DNA of 64,000 nucleotides from an uncultured Candidatus Saccharibacteria bacterium (GCA_937974295.1 CALBWN010000060.1:1-64000); one strand, 5' to 3'. Shown: positions 43,187-53,148, counted from the stretch's first letter. Notes: generated by a model not told the origin, from the letters alone. A program made the numbers and translations.

Positions 43187-45817
43187 ATGGCAACAACACA
43201 GCAAAAAGCACTGACGAAGATTTTTGGCGATCCGCAAAAGCGGATCTTGAAGCGTCTACAAAAGAAGGTAGACGAAATCAACAAGCTTGGGCCCAAATAC
43301 AAAGCACTCTCGGATGAGGAATTAGCCAAGCAAACAGAGGTCCTCAAGCAGCGCCTGCACAAGAAGGGTACGACGCTCGATACCATCCTGCCCGATGCCT
43401 TTGCGGTGGTGCGCGAGATGGCCGATCGGGTGATTGGCGAGCGACACTATGATGTGCAGCTGATTGGCTCGATGGTGCTGCACGAAGGCAACGTCGCTGA
43501 GCTCAAGACTGGTGAAGGTAAAACCCTGATGTCCACGCTGGCAGCATACCTCAATGCGCTCGAGGGCAAGGGTGTGCACATCGTGACCGTCAACGACTAC
43601 TTGGCGCAGCGTGACGCTGGCTGGATGGGGCAGATCTATAGCGCTCTGGGCATTAGTACTGGTGTGATCATTAACGAAGCGTCCTTCCTCTACGATGGTA
43701 CGTATACCAACGAGAACCATACTGATCCACGCATGCAAAAGCTCCGCCCCTGTACACGGCGCGAAGCCTACGAGGCAGATATTACTTATGGGACAAATAA
43801 CGAGTTTGGCTTCGACTACCTGCGCGATAATATGGTCAATGAGATTAGCCTGGTGCGCCAGCGCGAGCTCAATTTTGCCATTGTGGACGAGGTGGACTCC
43901 ATCTTGATCGATGAAGCGCGCACTCCACTCATCATTAGTGCGCCTGCGGCCGAGAACCCCGATAGCTACTATCAATTTGCCAAGATTGCCGCCAAGCTTG
44001 TGCCGGAGGACTACCGCCTCGATGAGAAGCACACCAGTGTAGCACTAACGGACAGTGGCATCGACAAGGTGCAAAAACTCCTTGGTATAAAAAATTTGTA
44101 CACCCCCGAGTATGTCCGCAGCGTTTACCACATCAACCAAGCGCTGCGTGCCCAGACGCTCTTCCATCGTGACAAAAACTACGTGGTGACCAATGATGGC
44201 GAGGTGATCATCGTCGATGAGCACACTGGCCGCCTCAAGATTGGCAACCGCTACAACGAAGGCCTCCACCAGGCGATCGAAGCCAAAGAAGGCGTGCCCG
44301 TCCAGCAAGAGAGCATGACGCTGGCGACCATTTCCTTCCAGAATTTCTTCCGCCTATATAAGAAGCTTAGTGGTATGACCGGTACGGCCTTTACAGAGGC
44401 AGAGGAGTTCCAGCAGATCTACAGCCTGGATGTGGTGGTAGTGCCGCCCAACAAGCCAATTACCCGCAAAGACCACCAAGATCTCATTTACAAAACCGAA
44501 AAGGCTAAGCTCAAAGCTGTGGCAGCTGCCATCAAAAAGTACCATGAGCAAGGCCGGCCAGTGCTGGTGGGGTCGGGCTCGATTGCTAAGAATGAGCTGA
44601 TCGCCCAGTGGCTCGACAAAGCGGGCATTGCATATGAGATCCTCAACGCCAAGAATAATGAGCGCGAGGCCGAGATCGTGGCGCACGCTGGCGAGAAGGG
44701 TGCTGTGACGCTGGCGACGAACATCGCGGGGCGTGGTACAGACATCAAGCTTGGGCCGGGCGTGAAGGAGCTTGGTGGCTTGGTGGTGATCGGCAGCGAG
44801 CGGCATGAGTGGCGCCGGATCGGCAACCAGCTGCGTGGCCGTGGTGGCCGCCAGGGCGACCCGGGTGACACCCAATTCTACGTCTCGACCGAAGATGACT
44901 TGATGCGGATCTTCCAGGGCGAGCGCATTGCCGGCCTGATGGAGCGCCTTGGGGTAGAAGAAGACATGGCCATCCAAAACAAAGCGGTCAGCAAGACGCT
45001 CGAGGCGGCGCAAAAGCGGGTCGAAGGCTTTAACTTCGATGCGCGCAAAAATGTTGTTCAGTACGATAACGTCATCAACCGCCACCGCAAAGTGGTCTAT
45101 ACTGTGCGACGCAAGATCCTCGATGGCGACAACATCAAGCCAGAAATCCAGCGCCTGTTGCGCACTGCAGTAGAGAGCCTTACAGAGGTACCAGCCAAGC
45201 AAAACCCCAAGTTTGCTGAGGAGTTTGGCGCGATCTTCCCACTGGACAAAGACGAGATCAAGAAGATCGGTGCCGAGAAGCGCGACCGTGTCCGGACTAA
45301 GATGGCACTCGATGCGGCGAAAAAATTGTATCAAGATAAAGAAGACGAGCTGGGTAGCGAGCTACTACGCGGTATTGAGCGCGAGGTGTACTTGCAGGTG
45401 CTCGACACGCTGTGGATGCAGCACCTAGAGAACATGCAGCACCTGCGTGAGGGGATTCACTGGCGCAGCGTGGGCCAACGCGACCCGCTCGTGGAGTACC
45501 GCGCAGAATCGCAAAAGCTGTTCGACAGCCTGCAGGCTAATCTCCGGGCGGAGGTCCTCCATGCAATCTACCAAGTACGCAAGACAGATGCCATCACTCG
45601 GGAGGCAACCGACAACGAGCACGACACCGAGCTCACTCGCCTGGCCGAAACCTCGGTGGAGCGCGGTGTGAATGAAATCACGAGCGGGGAAGCCAATCGT
45701 GATCAGGACTTTACCAAAACAAAAGCGGCACCAACTACTGCCGACGTCAACCGCAAACGTAACGCCGCCCGCAAGAAAAAGAAAGCCCAGCGGCAGAATC
45801 GCAAAAAGAACCGCTAG
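43187..45817 (+). CDS. secA: Preprotein translocase ATPase SecA
   Basis: 876 residues. DEAD-like motor with Walker A in ELKTGEGKTLMSTLAAYLNAL-type helix (GEGKT near residue 107), Walker B VDEVDSILIDEARTPLIIS, the cross-linking domain, and motif VI QLRGRGGRQGDPG near 545. The final zinc-binding SecB-interaction domain is missing and replaced by a Lys/Arg-rich tail (RKKKKAQRQNRKKNR). It pushes secretory proteins through SecYEG. The M16 peptidase starts on the base after its stop. Confidence 0.98.
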   Translation: MATTQQKALTKIFGDPQKRILKRLQKKVDEINKLGPKYKALSDEELAKQTEVLKQRLHKKGTTLDTILPDAFAVVREMADRVIGERHYDVQLIGSMVLHEGNVAELKTGEGKTLMSTLAAYLNALEGKGVHIVTVNDYLAQRDAGWMGQIYSALGISTGVIINEASFLYDGTYTNENHTDPRMQKLRPCTRREAYEADITYGTNNEFGFDYLRDNMVNEISLVRQRELNFAIVDEVDSILIDEARTPLIISAPAAENPDSYYQFAKIAAKLVPEDYRLDEKHTSVALTDSGIDKVQKLLGIKNLYTPEYVRSVYHINQALRAQTLFHRDKNYVVTNDGEVIIVDEHTGRLKIGNRYNEGLHQAIEAKEGVPVQQESMTLATISFQNFFRLYKKLSGMTGTAFTEAEEFQQIYSLDVVVVPPNKPITRKDHQDLIYKTEKAKLKAVAAAIKKYHEQGRPVLVGSGSIAKNELIAQWLDKAGIAYEILNAKNNEREAEIVAHAGEKGAVTLATNIAGRGTDIKLGPGVKELGGLVVIGSERHEWRRIGNQLRGRGGRQGDPGDTQFYVSTEDDLMRIFQGERIAGLMERLGVEEDMAIQNKAVSKTLEAAQKRVEGFNFDARKNVVQYDNVINRHRKVVYTVRRKILDGDNIKPEIQRLLRTAVESLTEVPAKQNPKFAEEFGAIFPLDKDEIKKIGAEKRDRVRTKMALDAAKKLYQDKEDELGSELLRGIEREVYLQVLDTLWMQHLENMQHLREGIHWRSVGQRDPLVEYRAESQKLFDSLQANLRAEVLHAIYQVRKTDAITREATDNEHDTELTRLAETSVERGVNEITSGEANRDQDFTKTKAAPTTADVNRKRNAARKKKKAQRQNRKKNR

Positions 45818-47104
45818 ATGCAACACACAGTAACAGAGGTCAGGCTAAAGAATGGTGCCCGTGGCCTTCTCATTGACGTTCCTGGTGCAACCGTGATGAG
45901 CTTCCAGTTCCAATTCCGGGCGGGCAACCGCTATGTTGCGAGCAAGGACATCTACGAGACAGCGCACATTATGGAGCATATGGCCTTTGGTGCTAATGCT
46001 CAGTTTGCAAGCGAGCACGAGTACGAGGCTGAGTTTATCAAAAACGGTGCCTACCACAATGCCTGGACGAGTGATTTGTCTATGGTGTATGTGGCGGACT
46101 GTGCGGATTTTGAGTGGGAGCGTATTTTGCAGTTGCAGCAGGTGGCTATCACCCAGCCAAAGTTCAACCAGATGGAGCTTGAAGCCGAGAAGGGCAATGT
46201 GCGCAGCGAGCTTGTCGGCTATCTCAACAATCATAACCGAGTGCTGTGGCCCAAGATCCAGCAGCTGCTAGGGAATGACATCTACACCTTCCACCAGCGC
46301 GTGCGTACCATTGCCCATGTGCAGCTGAGCGATATTCAGGAGCACTACCGGCGCACCCACACCAGCGATAACCTCCGCTTTGTCATTGCTGGCAAAATGG
46401 CGGGGCGCAAGGCGCAGATCAAGCGCATGCTGGAGAGCTGGCAGTTGCCGCGTGGTGAGCGCTTTGCGGTGCCGCACGACGAACTTCACAGTGGTAAGCC
46501 TACCCTCATCCGTCGCAAAGAGGCCAGCAACCTCACCTTTGGCTGGTCGATGGAGATCCCGCGCGAGCTTAGCGATAAAGAAGACGCTGCACTCGATTGC
46601 CTCAACCATATTCTCACTGGCACTATGCACTCGCGCATCTTTGGCAAGGCGCGCAAGCAGGGCATGGCCTATGGGATGTTTAGTGATGGCTCGGTGGGCA
46701 AGTATGAGAGTAGCTGGGACTTTGGTGGCGAGGTAGAGTGCGATAAGGCAGAGCGGCTCTTTGCTTTGATTGTCAGTGAGCTCCAGGCAGTGCTGCGTGG
46801 TGAGATTACCGAGGCGGAGCTTGAGGCAGCCAAATCCTATGGCCTGGGGCGCTACCAGATGGGGGCGCAAACAGTAGCACAAATTAGTGGGTTCTACACC
46901 GGCCGCTTCTTCTGGGATGGCTATGTGAAGGACTATGCCAAGGTGCCGCAAGAGATCAAAGGTACAACCCTCGAGCAAATGAACGCCGTAGCACGTGAAT
47001 TCATTGCCGCCAACACCTGGGCACTCGCTGGCGTGAGCAGCGGCGAGCGCAGCGACATTGTGCGGCTGGGAGAGCAGCTGGAAGGGCTGTTTGCACAGAG
47101 GTAG
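45818..47104 (+). CDS. M16 family zinc peptidase
   Basis: 428 residues. The inverted zinc motif HIMEH (HxxEH) lies near residue 50 and the downstream Glu ligand in ELEAEKGNVRSE near 125. A second, inactive M16-like lobe follows (GRYQMGAQTVAQISGFY), making the usual clam-shell. Family members process peptides or signal sequences. It begins directly after secA, so a link with secretion or turnover of secreted peptides is plausible but inferred. Confidence 0.93.
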   Translation: MQHTVTEVRLKNGARGLLIDVPGATVMSFQFQFRAGNRYVASKDIYETAHIMEHMAFGANAQFASEHEYEAEFIKNGAYHNAWTSDLSMVYVADCADFEWERILQLQQVAITQPKFNQMELEAEKGNVRSELVGYLNNHNRVLWPKIQQLLGNDIYTFHQRVRTIAHVQLSDIQEHYRRTHTSDNLRFVIAGKMAGRKAQIKRMLESWQLPRGERFAVPHDELHSGKPTLIRRKEASNLTFGWSMEIPRELSDKEDAALDCLNHILTGTMHSRIFGKARKQGMAYGMFSDGSVGKYESSWDFGGEVECDKAERLFALIVSELQAVLRGEITEAELEAAKSYGLGRYQMGAQTVAQISGFYTGRFFWDGYVKDYAKVPQEIKGTTLEQMNAVAREFIAANTWALAGVSSGERSDIVRLGEQLEGLFAQR

Positions 47105-47318
47105 AAACACCTCTGTCTAGTGCATTTGCCTGTTTTTATACCCGTGAGGGGGTCGAAGCCTTTAGTGGTGGGGCTTTGCCAATAGACTAATAAATTTGAT
47201 CAAATTATTTTTTTACTATTTCTTAGTGGAAGCACGAGACGCGAAGGTAAGCAGAGAAACACTTGCATTAATCAGACTGTGTTGTATTATTGGAAGTAAT
47301 AGCATAGGAGAACAATAT

Positions 47319-47591
47319 ATGAGTGACGTCAATCCAACCAACAGTAAAAGTTATCGCCCGGGAGACGAAGAAAAAGGTTACAACGACCTTGTCACGATTG
47401 TCCTCACAAAACGGGAATGCTCAGATTTATTGACAGCCATGAATGAGCTCACCGCAGGCCCGTATGCACCTTCTAAAAAAGAATGGCAATGGATGGAGGA
47501 TGTCATGGGTATGCCTACGCGCGAAAGTTTGATGGCACTATTCGATAAGGTTGATGATTTCCAAGAGGGCGACCTTAGGTCGTCCAAGTAG
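47319..47591 (+). CDS. Small protein of 90 residues, unknown
   Basis: Start ATG 47319 has AGGAG eight bases upstream; the longer ORF to 47196 lacks a site. Soluble, with a helical pattern: NDLVTIVLTKRECSDLLTAM, then KKEWQWMEDVMGMPTRESL. No family recognised. Codon use is less biased than in the neighbouring M16 gene. Confidence 0.6.
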   Translation: MSDVNPTNSKSYRPGDEEKGYNDLVTIVLTKRECSDLLTAMNELTAGPYAPSKKEWQWMEDVMGMPTRESLMALFDKVDDFQEGDLRSSK

Positions 47592-47685
47592 CATTCCGAA
47601 ATACTTGACTTTTGAATCACAGCGACAATGCATACCTGAGTCGTGCTCAAGTGACTCCTCGTCAGAGTACGAACGATTAGGTTAG

Positions 47686-47901
47686 TTGCATTTGTCTCGC
47701 GTTCCGACGTTGGGTGAGTTTATGGGCACTGAGGCTCAGTTGGACATCGATCAGTATGGTTTCAATCCAGACGACATGCCCGATTGCTTTCTTCCCGATA
47801 ACTTTGACGAAGTATTTCAGCCTATCGGCATACATAGCACAAGGCATACCGTGCTGGTTGCTCAGCAATTTTGCTCTAGCCTAACATACAGCCGACCATA
47901 A
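47686..47901 (+). CDS. Short ORF, possibly a gene remnant
   Basis: Open from a TTG just after an in-frame TAG. The segment EAQLDIDQYGFNPDDMPDC and FLPDNFDEVFQPIGIHST looks protein-like, but there is no clear start signal; ATG 47722 (MGTEAQ) is an alternative. It could be the end of a once longer gene. No family recognised. Confidence 0.35.
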   Translation: MHLSRVPTLGEFMGTEAQLDIDQYGFNPDDMPDCFLPDNFDEVFQPIGIHSTRHTVLVAQQFCSSLTYSRP

Positions 47902-47917
47902 ACAGCCGGCTGTATGT
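47885..47917. terminator. Hairpin between convergent units
   Basis: CATACAGCC / GGCTGTATG around a 14-base loop, between the short ORF and the minus-strand gene ending at 47939. It lacks a long T run on either strand. Confidence 0.5.
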
Positions 47918-47938
47918 GTTGGTTGTGCGCTTGGGTTT

Positions 47939-48895
47939 TTAGGCTGCGCGGTACACTGCCATCTTCGCGTTGAGTAGCTTGTTCATCTCGGTGAGACCAC
48001 TGTTCTGCTTGTGGAGGACGCCGTCGTCGATGACGTATGTCTCGGCTTTGCTATCTCTGTTGTCGGGCATTTTGGGCGCAGTGTTTTGCCCGCTGTACTT
48101 GCTGCGGCTCGTTAGGTCGCTGTGAGTGCGGTAGTATTGAGCGGCTTTGAGACGGTGGTCTTTGACCGCTTGGTAATACGTGAGGTATTCGGTGCCAAGC
48201 TTGCGTGCATTGTCATTTTCGCTGATGTTTTGCATTTTTTTGGCTTGCTCGATGCACGAGCCATAGGTCTTGCTTGCTTCCTTTTCGATCTCGCTATCGG
48301 TCAGTGCAGGAGCGCTCGTAAGCGCTGCACTACCACCCTTGCGGAAGTCAAATTTCAGAATTTGGCGGTTGAGTGTGTTGGTATCGGCGCACTCTTTGAT
48401 AAAGGTGGCGACGGTGGAGTAGTAGCTAGGCAGCTTGCCCAGTGCAGTAACGGCTTCGTCCGTCTCGCGCTTGTACTGCTCGTACGCACGCTTGATATCT
48501 TCGTCGTGCACGGCGCGTGAGCTGCCAAGCTTGCTTATGAGTTCTTTGCGGTTGTCTGCAAATGCCTTGGTATCGATCGTCTCGCCACGAGAGAGTGGCT
48601 GCAGCAGGCGATCCTTGGTGCGGCTATGGCTGCGGATGAGCGCCTGGGCGTCTTGCAGGTCTTTGCGGTTTGGCGGTGCAGATTGGATGGCCACAACGAT
48701 GATAATGATGACTAGTACAATGCCCACCGCACCAGCAATCAGCCCATATAGCAGCTTCTTATTTGCCAGCAGTTTATTACCCGCAAACTGAGGTGGCTGC
48801 GGTGTCTTGCTAGGCTGTGATGTGTTCATATTCATGGTGTTCGTTGGCGAGGTCATAGCTGGTTGGTTATGGCTAGGAGTGGGCTGAGTGTCCAT
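47939..48895 (-). CDS. Single-pass membrane protein, unknown
   Basis: 318 residues. Cytosolic Pro/Thr/Gln-rich head (1-45), one membrane helix (LLYGLIAGAVGIVLVIIIIVVA, about 48-69) and an outward helical domain of about 245 residues with two Cys (ECADTN, YGSCIEQ) that could form a disulfide. Helical character (KRAYEQYKRETDEAVTALG) suggests a rod or bundle. No family recognised. AAAGGA lies upstream of the ATG. Confidence 0.7.
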   Translation of the reverse strand: MDTQPTPSHNQPAMTSPTNTMNMNTSQPSKTPQPPQFAGNKLLANKKLLYGLIAGAVGIVLVIIIIVVAIQSAPPNRKDLQDAQALIRSHSRTKDRLLQPLSRGETIDTKAFADNRKELISKLGSSRAVHDEDIKRAYEQYKRETDEAVTALGKLPSYYSTVATFIKECADTNTLNRQILKFDFRKGGSAALTSAPALTDSEIEKEASKTYGSCIEQAKKMQNISENDNARKLGTEYLTYYQAVKDHRLKAAQYYRTHSDLTSRSKYSGQNTAPKMPDNRDSKAETYVIDDGVLHKQNSGLTEMNKLLNAKMAVYRAA

Positions 48896-49181
48896 TGCTT
48901 GTGTCCTTTGTATTCGTTGTTGATACTCAAATTAACTATAGATTATATATTATAGCAATAGTTGCAGTAAGCGCAAATTGACGGAGGAAGAGCTGTTGCG
49001 GTGTGCTACATATAGTGATATACCATTGTGCGTAGTATGCAAGAAACAAGCGAAAAAGCAATAACACCGCTACGAGAGATAGCGATCATAATGAGGAGAT
49101 GATGAGAGCGCGCCAAGAACAAGGGCAGTATAATACACTCTCTGACCTCTGTATATTCTGTGTTTTGGGTGCTGTGTATGC

Positions 49182-49187
49182 TATAAT
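49182..49187 (+). promoter_or_regulatory. Leaderless -10 of murD
   Basis: TATGCTATAAT six bases before the ATG. Confidence 0.65.
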
Positions 49188-49193
49188 GGCGGT

Positions 49194-50540
49194 ATGAAAG
49201 TTGCGATTGCTGGGTACGACGTTGAGGGTCGTGCGACGTATGATTATGCGCGGCAGGTGTGGCCTGCGGCGGAGATTGTGATAGCCGATGAGCGGCGCAT
49301 TACTGATGTGCCGCCTGGGGTGGTAGATGTATTGACGGGCCCAGATGCCTTTGCTCAGCTGGGCGATGCCGATATCGTCATGCGTACCCCTGGGCTGGCG
49401 CCGTGGCGGATCGAGACAGACGGCACAGTGTGGTCGGCCACGAATGAGTTCTTCGCACGCTGCCCCGCGCCGATCATTGGCGTGACAGGTACAAAGGGCA
49501 AGGGTACAACGGTGAGCCTCATCGCTGCTATGCTGCAAGCCCTTGGGCGCACCGTCCATGTGGTGGGCAATATTGGCCAGCCAGCCTTGGCACAGCTAGG
49601 GCAGATTAGCCCAGATGATGTGGTGGTGTATGAGCTGAGTAGCTTCCAATTGTGGGATGCCGAGCGTTCACCGCAGATCGCAGTAGTGCTGATGATTGAG
49701 CCCGACCACCTCGACAAACACGTTAATTTCGCCGAATACGTCGATGCCAAGGCGAACATTCGGCGGCACCAGCGGCCGGGCGATGTGTGTATTTATCATC
49801 CGAGCAATCCATATGCCGCGCAGATCGCTGAGTCGCTCGACACGGATGTTGCGCGTGGCAGCCTGGGTACGCCACCACCAGCCTATCGCTATGGCACGCC
49901 AGATGATGGCATGGTGTATGTGAAAGATGACGCCTTTTGGCAGGGTGAGCGGCGGCTTTGCGCAACGGATCGCTTGCAACTGCCTGGTGCGCACAATATT
50001 GAGAATGCCTGTGCAGCGCTGAGTGCGGTGCTCGCCTTCGATCCACAGGCTGTGCCGCAGCGCCTGGCGGAGGGGTTGGCGAGCTTTGCTGGCTTGCCGC
50101 ATCGCTTGGCCTTTGTGGCAGAGCAGGATGAGGTACGGTATTATGACGACAGTATTGCTACCACACCAGGCAGTGCTATTGCAGCGCTGCGTGCCTTTGC
50201 GGAGCCCAAGGTGCTCATCGTTGGTGGGGCAGACAAAGGTGGTGATTACGAGCCACTGGCGCAAGAAGTGTATGCGCAGGGCGAGGCCGTGCGTGCTGTC
50301 ATTACGATGGGGGCGAATGCTTCGGCAATTGCCGCGGTATTACAAAACTATGATGTTGCTGTGCCTATCATCACGCTTGGCAGCGTGCCCATGGCAGAGG
50401 TCGTAGCTGCTGCTCGGCAGCAAGCCGAGCCTGGTGATGTCGTCATCCTAAGCCCCGCTGCCGCGAGCTTTGACCAATACTGCAGCTATGCCGACCGTGG
50501 TGAGCAATTTATTGCAGCGGTGCAGGGTGGTGGAGTGTAA
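49194..50540 (+). CDS. murD: UDP-N-acetylmuramoylalanine--D-glutamate ligase
   Basis: 448 residues. Adds D-Glu to UDP-MurNAc-L-Ala in peptidoglycan precursor synthesis. The ATP loop GVTGTKGKGTTVSLIAAML lies near residue 98, then EPDHLDKHVNFAEYVDAKANI and the C-terminal ligase domain with YYDDSIATTPGSAIAALRAF and LSPAAASFDQYCSYADRGEQF. Leaderless and monocistronic; other mur genes are not nearby. Confidence 0.97.
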   Translation: MKVAIAGYDVEGRATYDYARQVWPAAEIVIADERRITDVPPGVVDVLTGPDAFAQLGDADIVMRTPGLAPWRIETDGTVWSATNEFFARCPAPIIGVTGTKGKGTTVSLIAAMLQALGRTVHVVGNIGQPALAQLGQISPDDVVVYELSSFQLWDAERSPQIAVVLMIEPDHLDKHVNFAEYVDAKANIRRHQRPGDVCIYHPSNPYAAQIAESLDTDVARGSLGTPPPAYRYGTPDDGMVYVKDDAFWQGERRLCATDRLQLPGAHNIENACAALSAVLAFDPQAVPQRLAEGLASFAGLPHRLAFVAEQDEVRYYDDSIATTPGSAIAALRAFAEPKVLIVGGADKGGDYEPLAQEVYAQGEAVRAVITMGANASAIAAVLQNYDVAVPIITLGSVPMAEVVAAARQQAEPGDVVILSPAAASFDQYCSYADRGEQFIAAVQGGGV

Positions 50541-50567
50541 GCTATTTTGCGATTGAGCAGGATATAC

Positions 50568-50573
50568 TATAAT
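50568..50573 (+). promoter_or_regulatory. -10 box of the M48 peptidase gene
   Basis: ATACTATAAT about 50 bases before the ATG. Confidence 0.5.
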
Positions 50574-50623
50574 ATATACAAATAACTATATAACTGATAC
50601 AAGATAAGGAATCGAATAGCCCA

Positions 50624-51586
50624 ATGAATCAGCAACCATATACCAACTCACCGCAGCCTGCCGCAGCGCCGCAGTATAGCAAGGGGCAGCTTGCCGTGGC
50701 CCGTGCTGCTATGTCTAGCGACAACACCGTGCTGGCAGTCACCTTTATTGGCTTCTTTTTTATGACGTCGGCGTATTTTATTTTTACGGCGCTGGCCGAG
50801 CATTTTAGCGTAGAAGGTACTGGTGTGGAGGCAGAGCAAGTCCCACTTTGGCTGAGGCTTATTATTGCTTTGTTTAGCGGTGCTATTCTCTTTGGTGTCA
50901 TCCTTCTTGTCGGGATGTTTTTCATCCGGATGGAGCGGCAGAAGATGCTGGGAAATGCTATGCAAGTAGAGTATAGCGATTATGCTTGGCTGCGCGACTG
51001 GGCCAACGTCACGGCGGCCGACCTCGGTTTGCCACGGGTAGAGATTTTCGTCACGCAGAACCCGGTCATCAATGCCTATGCCTTTGGCTTCATGAATCCA
51101 TACTGTATTGTGCTGCATTCTGGTTCGATTCGCTACCTCACGCCCGATGAGCTCAAGGCAGTCGTTATTCACGAGATGGGGCACATTAAATATAAGCACA
51201 CCATAGCTATGCTGTATCTGCAGCCATTCTTGGCGTTGCCGTTCGTTTCCTCGGTGTCTGGCTGGCTAGCGGGCTTTTGGCAGCGCCGCACCGAGTATAC
51301 GGCCGACCGCTTGGCACTGACCTACACCGAAGATCCAGAGCTCGTCAAGAATGCGCTCGTCAAGGTGCACATTGGCCCTGATGTGGCGGAGGGTATGAAC
51401 GAGACCGCTCGCCAGTGGCAGCGCTACACCGCTAACCGGCCAATGAACCGCTTTGCCCAGACCTTGAGCGACCATCCATACCTCGTGCGCCGGCTTGACC
51501 ACATCGACAAAATGACCGCCAAGCTCCTTACACCCCAAGCACCAGCTGCACCAGCCCAGCCCACAACACCAGTCCAACCACAGTAG
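50624..51586 (+). CDS. M48 family membrane metallopeptidase (HtpX-like)
   Basis: 320 residues. Two membrane helices near 40-60 and 85-108, then a zinc peptidase domain: HEMGHIKYKH near residue 187 and the third ligand in RRTEYTADRLAL near 225. HtpX-type proteases remove damaged membrane proteins. A Pro/Ala-rich tail (APAAPAQPTTPVQPQ) ends it. The N-terminal head is also Pro/Gln-rich. Confidence 0.92.
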   Translation: MNQQPYTNSPQPAAAPQYSKGQLAVARAAMSSDNTVLAVTFIGFFFMTSAYFIFTALAEHFSVEGTGVEAEQVPLWLRLIIALFSGAILFGVILLVGMFFIRMERQKMLGNAMQVEYSDYAWLRDWANVTAADLGLPRVEIFVTQNPVINAYAFGFMNPYCIVLHSGSIRYLTPDELKAVVIHEMGHIKYKHTIAMLYLQPFLALPFVSSVSGWLAGFWQRRTEYTADRLALTYTEDPELVKNALVKVHIGPDVAEGMNETARQWQRYTANRPMNRFAQTLSDHPYLVRRLDHIDKMTAKLLTPQAPAAPAQPTTPVQPQ

Positions 51587-51619
51587 GGGAGTGCGAGGCG
51601 ATAAAACGCTGTGTATACA

Positions 51620-51656
51620 GAGGCCACTATCGATATGATGGTGGCTTCTTGGTTTT
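51620..51656 (+). terminator. Terminator after the M48 gene
   Basis: GAGGCCAC / GTGGCTTC stem (one wobble) followed by TTGGTTTT. Confidence 0.75.
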
Positions 51657-51947
51657 GCTCTATACCTACGATAGTGCACACTTCGACCATAGAGACTCAT
51701 CGATCACTTGTGCCTGTTCCTTTTGTTGTTCCTCTTCTCAGAGTGATGCGTACCTCTCTTGATTATAAGCTTGCCAGTACAGTACCAGCGCTAAAAATAT
51801 CGTTATAATAACGATGTTCCGCACTTTGCCTGAACGAAGTTATGGAGTGAGCGAACGCGTGTCGCAATACTCTGTGAGATTCAGGCCTAGTTAGTTATGC
51901 TCAGCAATGCTTTGCGCCATAAGTAGAGCCAGCACCTCAGAGTGCGG
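51657..51947. other. Non-coding gap before prfB
   Basis: No supported gene. A 17-base dyad ATCGTTATAATAACGAT (51799-51815) has TATAAT at its centre and may be a regulated promoter, but no ORF follows it before prfB. Confidence 0.4.
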
Positions 51948-51953
51948 TATAAT
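51948..51953 (+). promoter_or_regulatory. Leaderless -10 of prfB
   Basis: CGGTATAAT six bases before ATG 51960. It overlaps an in-frame GTG at 51942, which cannot be the start. Confidence 0.65.
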
Positions 51954-51959
51954 AGACCT

Positions 51960-53045
51960 ATGCAACCACTCAAAAAGCGCGCCGCTCAGCTCCTCGCCGA
52001 CATCCTCGATGCGATTTGTCGTTTGCAGATCGCGGATAAGACTACCCAGCTCACTCAGCTCGAGGCGCAGCTGGCCGACTCGCAAATTTGGGCTAATCCA
52101 GCCCACGCTCAGCAGGTGTCGCGCCAGGCAGCAGCCCTGCGGGGGCAGATAGAGCCGTGGCAAGTGCTGCAGGCTCAGGCGAGCGACATTGTGGAGTTGA
52201 TGGATCTGGGCGATGACTCGATGATACCAGAGTTCGAACAACAGCTTGCTGCCCTCGAGCACGACTACCAGGCACGCCACCGTGACCTCCTCTACAGTGG
52301 TGAGCACGACGACCAACCGGCTATTATCAAGATCAGTGCCGGGGCCGGTGGCACTGATGCGCAGGATTGGGCAGCGATGCTCGAGCGGATGTACCTGCGC
52401 TTTGCCGAGCAGCACAGCCTTCAAGCGGAGCTCCTCGAGCGCTCGACAGGCGAAGAAGCTGGCATCAAGAGTGCGACATACAGCCTCCATGGCGCGTATG
52501 CCTATGGCCAGCTGCGCAGCGAGCATGGCGTGCACCGCCTGGTGCGGCTCAGCCCGTTTAATGCCGACCATTTGCGCCAGACGAGCTTTGCTCTGGTGGA
52601 GGTGATGCCAGAAATTGCTGAGCCCGAGCAGGTGCAGCTTGAGGACAAAGACCTCCGGATCGACGTCTACCGCAGTGGTGGCAAGGGTGGGCAGGGCGTT
52701 AATACGACCGACTCAGCCGTGCGCGTTACCCATCTACCCACCGGCATCGTCGTTGCCATCCAAAACGAACGCAGCCAGATCCAAAACCGCGAGACCGCTC
52801 TCACCATTCTGCGCTCGCGCCTGGCTCAGCTCCAGCACGAGCAGCAGGCCGCCAGCTTGGCCGACCTCCGCACCGGTGAGTCTGCCAGCTGGGGTGCGCA
52901 GATCCGCAATTATGTGCTCCACCCCTATACCCTCGTCAAAGACACTCGCACCAAACATGAAGCCCACGACGCCCAAGCTGTCCTCGACGGCGCCATCGAC
53001 GGCTTTATCGAGGCATATTTGGCGATGGGGGTGGGGGAGAAGTAA
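51960..53045 (+). CDS. prfB: Peptide chain release factor 2
   Basis: 361 residues from ATG 51960. Reads UAA and UGA. GGQ loop [19 protein letters not shown] near residue 243 and the domain 2 block AGAGGTDAQDWAAMLERMY. Unlike prfB of many bacteria, it is one uninterrupted frame with no in-frame UGA or slippery CTT near codon 25, so the autoregulatory frameshift is absent. Its presence confirms UGA is read as stop. Confidence 0.97.
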   Translation: MQPLKKRAAQLLADILDAICRLQIADKTTQLTQLEAQLADSQIWANPAHAQQVSRQAAALRGQIEPWQVLQAQASDIVELMDLGDDSMIPEFEQQLAALEHDYQARHRDLLYSGEHDDQPAIIKISAGAGGTDAQDWAAMLERMYLRFAEQHSLQAELLERSTGEEAGIKSATYSLHGAYAYGQLRSEHGVHRLVRLSPFNADHLRQTSFALVEVMPEIAEPEQVQLEDKDLRIDVYRSGGKGGQGVNTTDSAVRVTHLPTGIVVAIQNERSQIQNRETALTILRSRLAQLQHEQQAASLADLRTGESASWGAQIRNYVLHPYTLVKDTRTKHEAHDAQAVLDGAIDGFIEAYLAMGVGEK

Positions 53046-53050
53046 TAGAT

Positions 53051-53075
53051 ATACAGGTAAGAGCAGTACCTGTAT
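53051..53075 (+). terminator. Hairpin after prfB
   Basis: TACAGGTA / TACCTGTA stem with a short loop. The following TTCG gives a weak terminator at best. Confidence 0.5.
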
Positions 53076-53148
53076 TCGTATACTAGACCATTTTGTAATG
53101 TACGACAAAAATAGATCAAAAATAGCATCTATCTGTGGTAATAAGTGG

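Noticed and set aside
47885..47917. Hairpin as an attachment site
   Set aside because: No integrase and no second copy; more simply an intergenic terminator-like structure.
51942..52060. Programmed +1 frameshift in prfB
   Set aside because: Looked for in-frame TGA and CTT near codon 25; the frame is continuous from ATG 51960.
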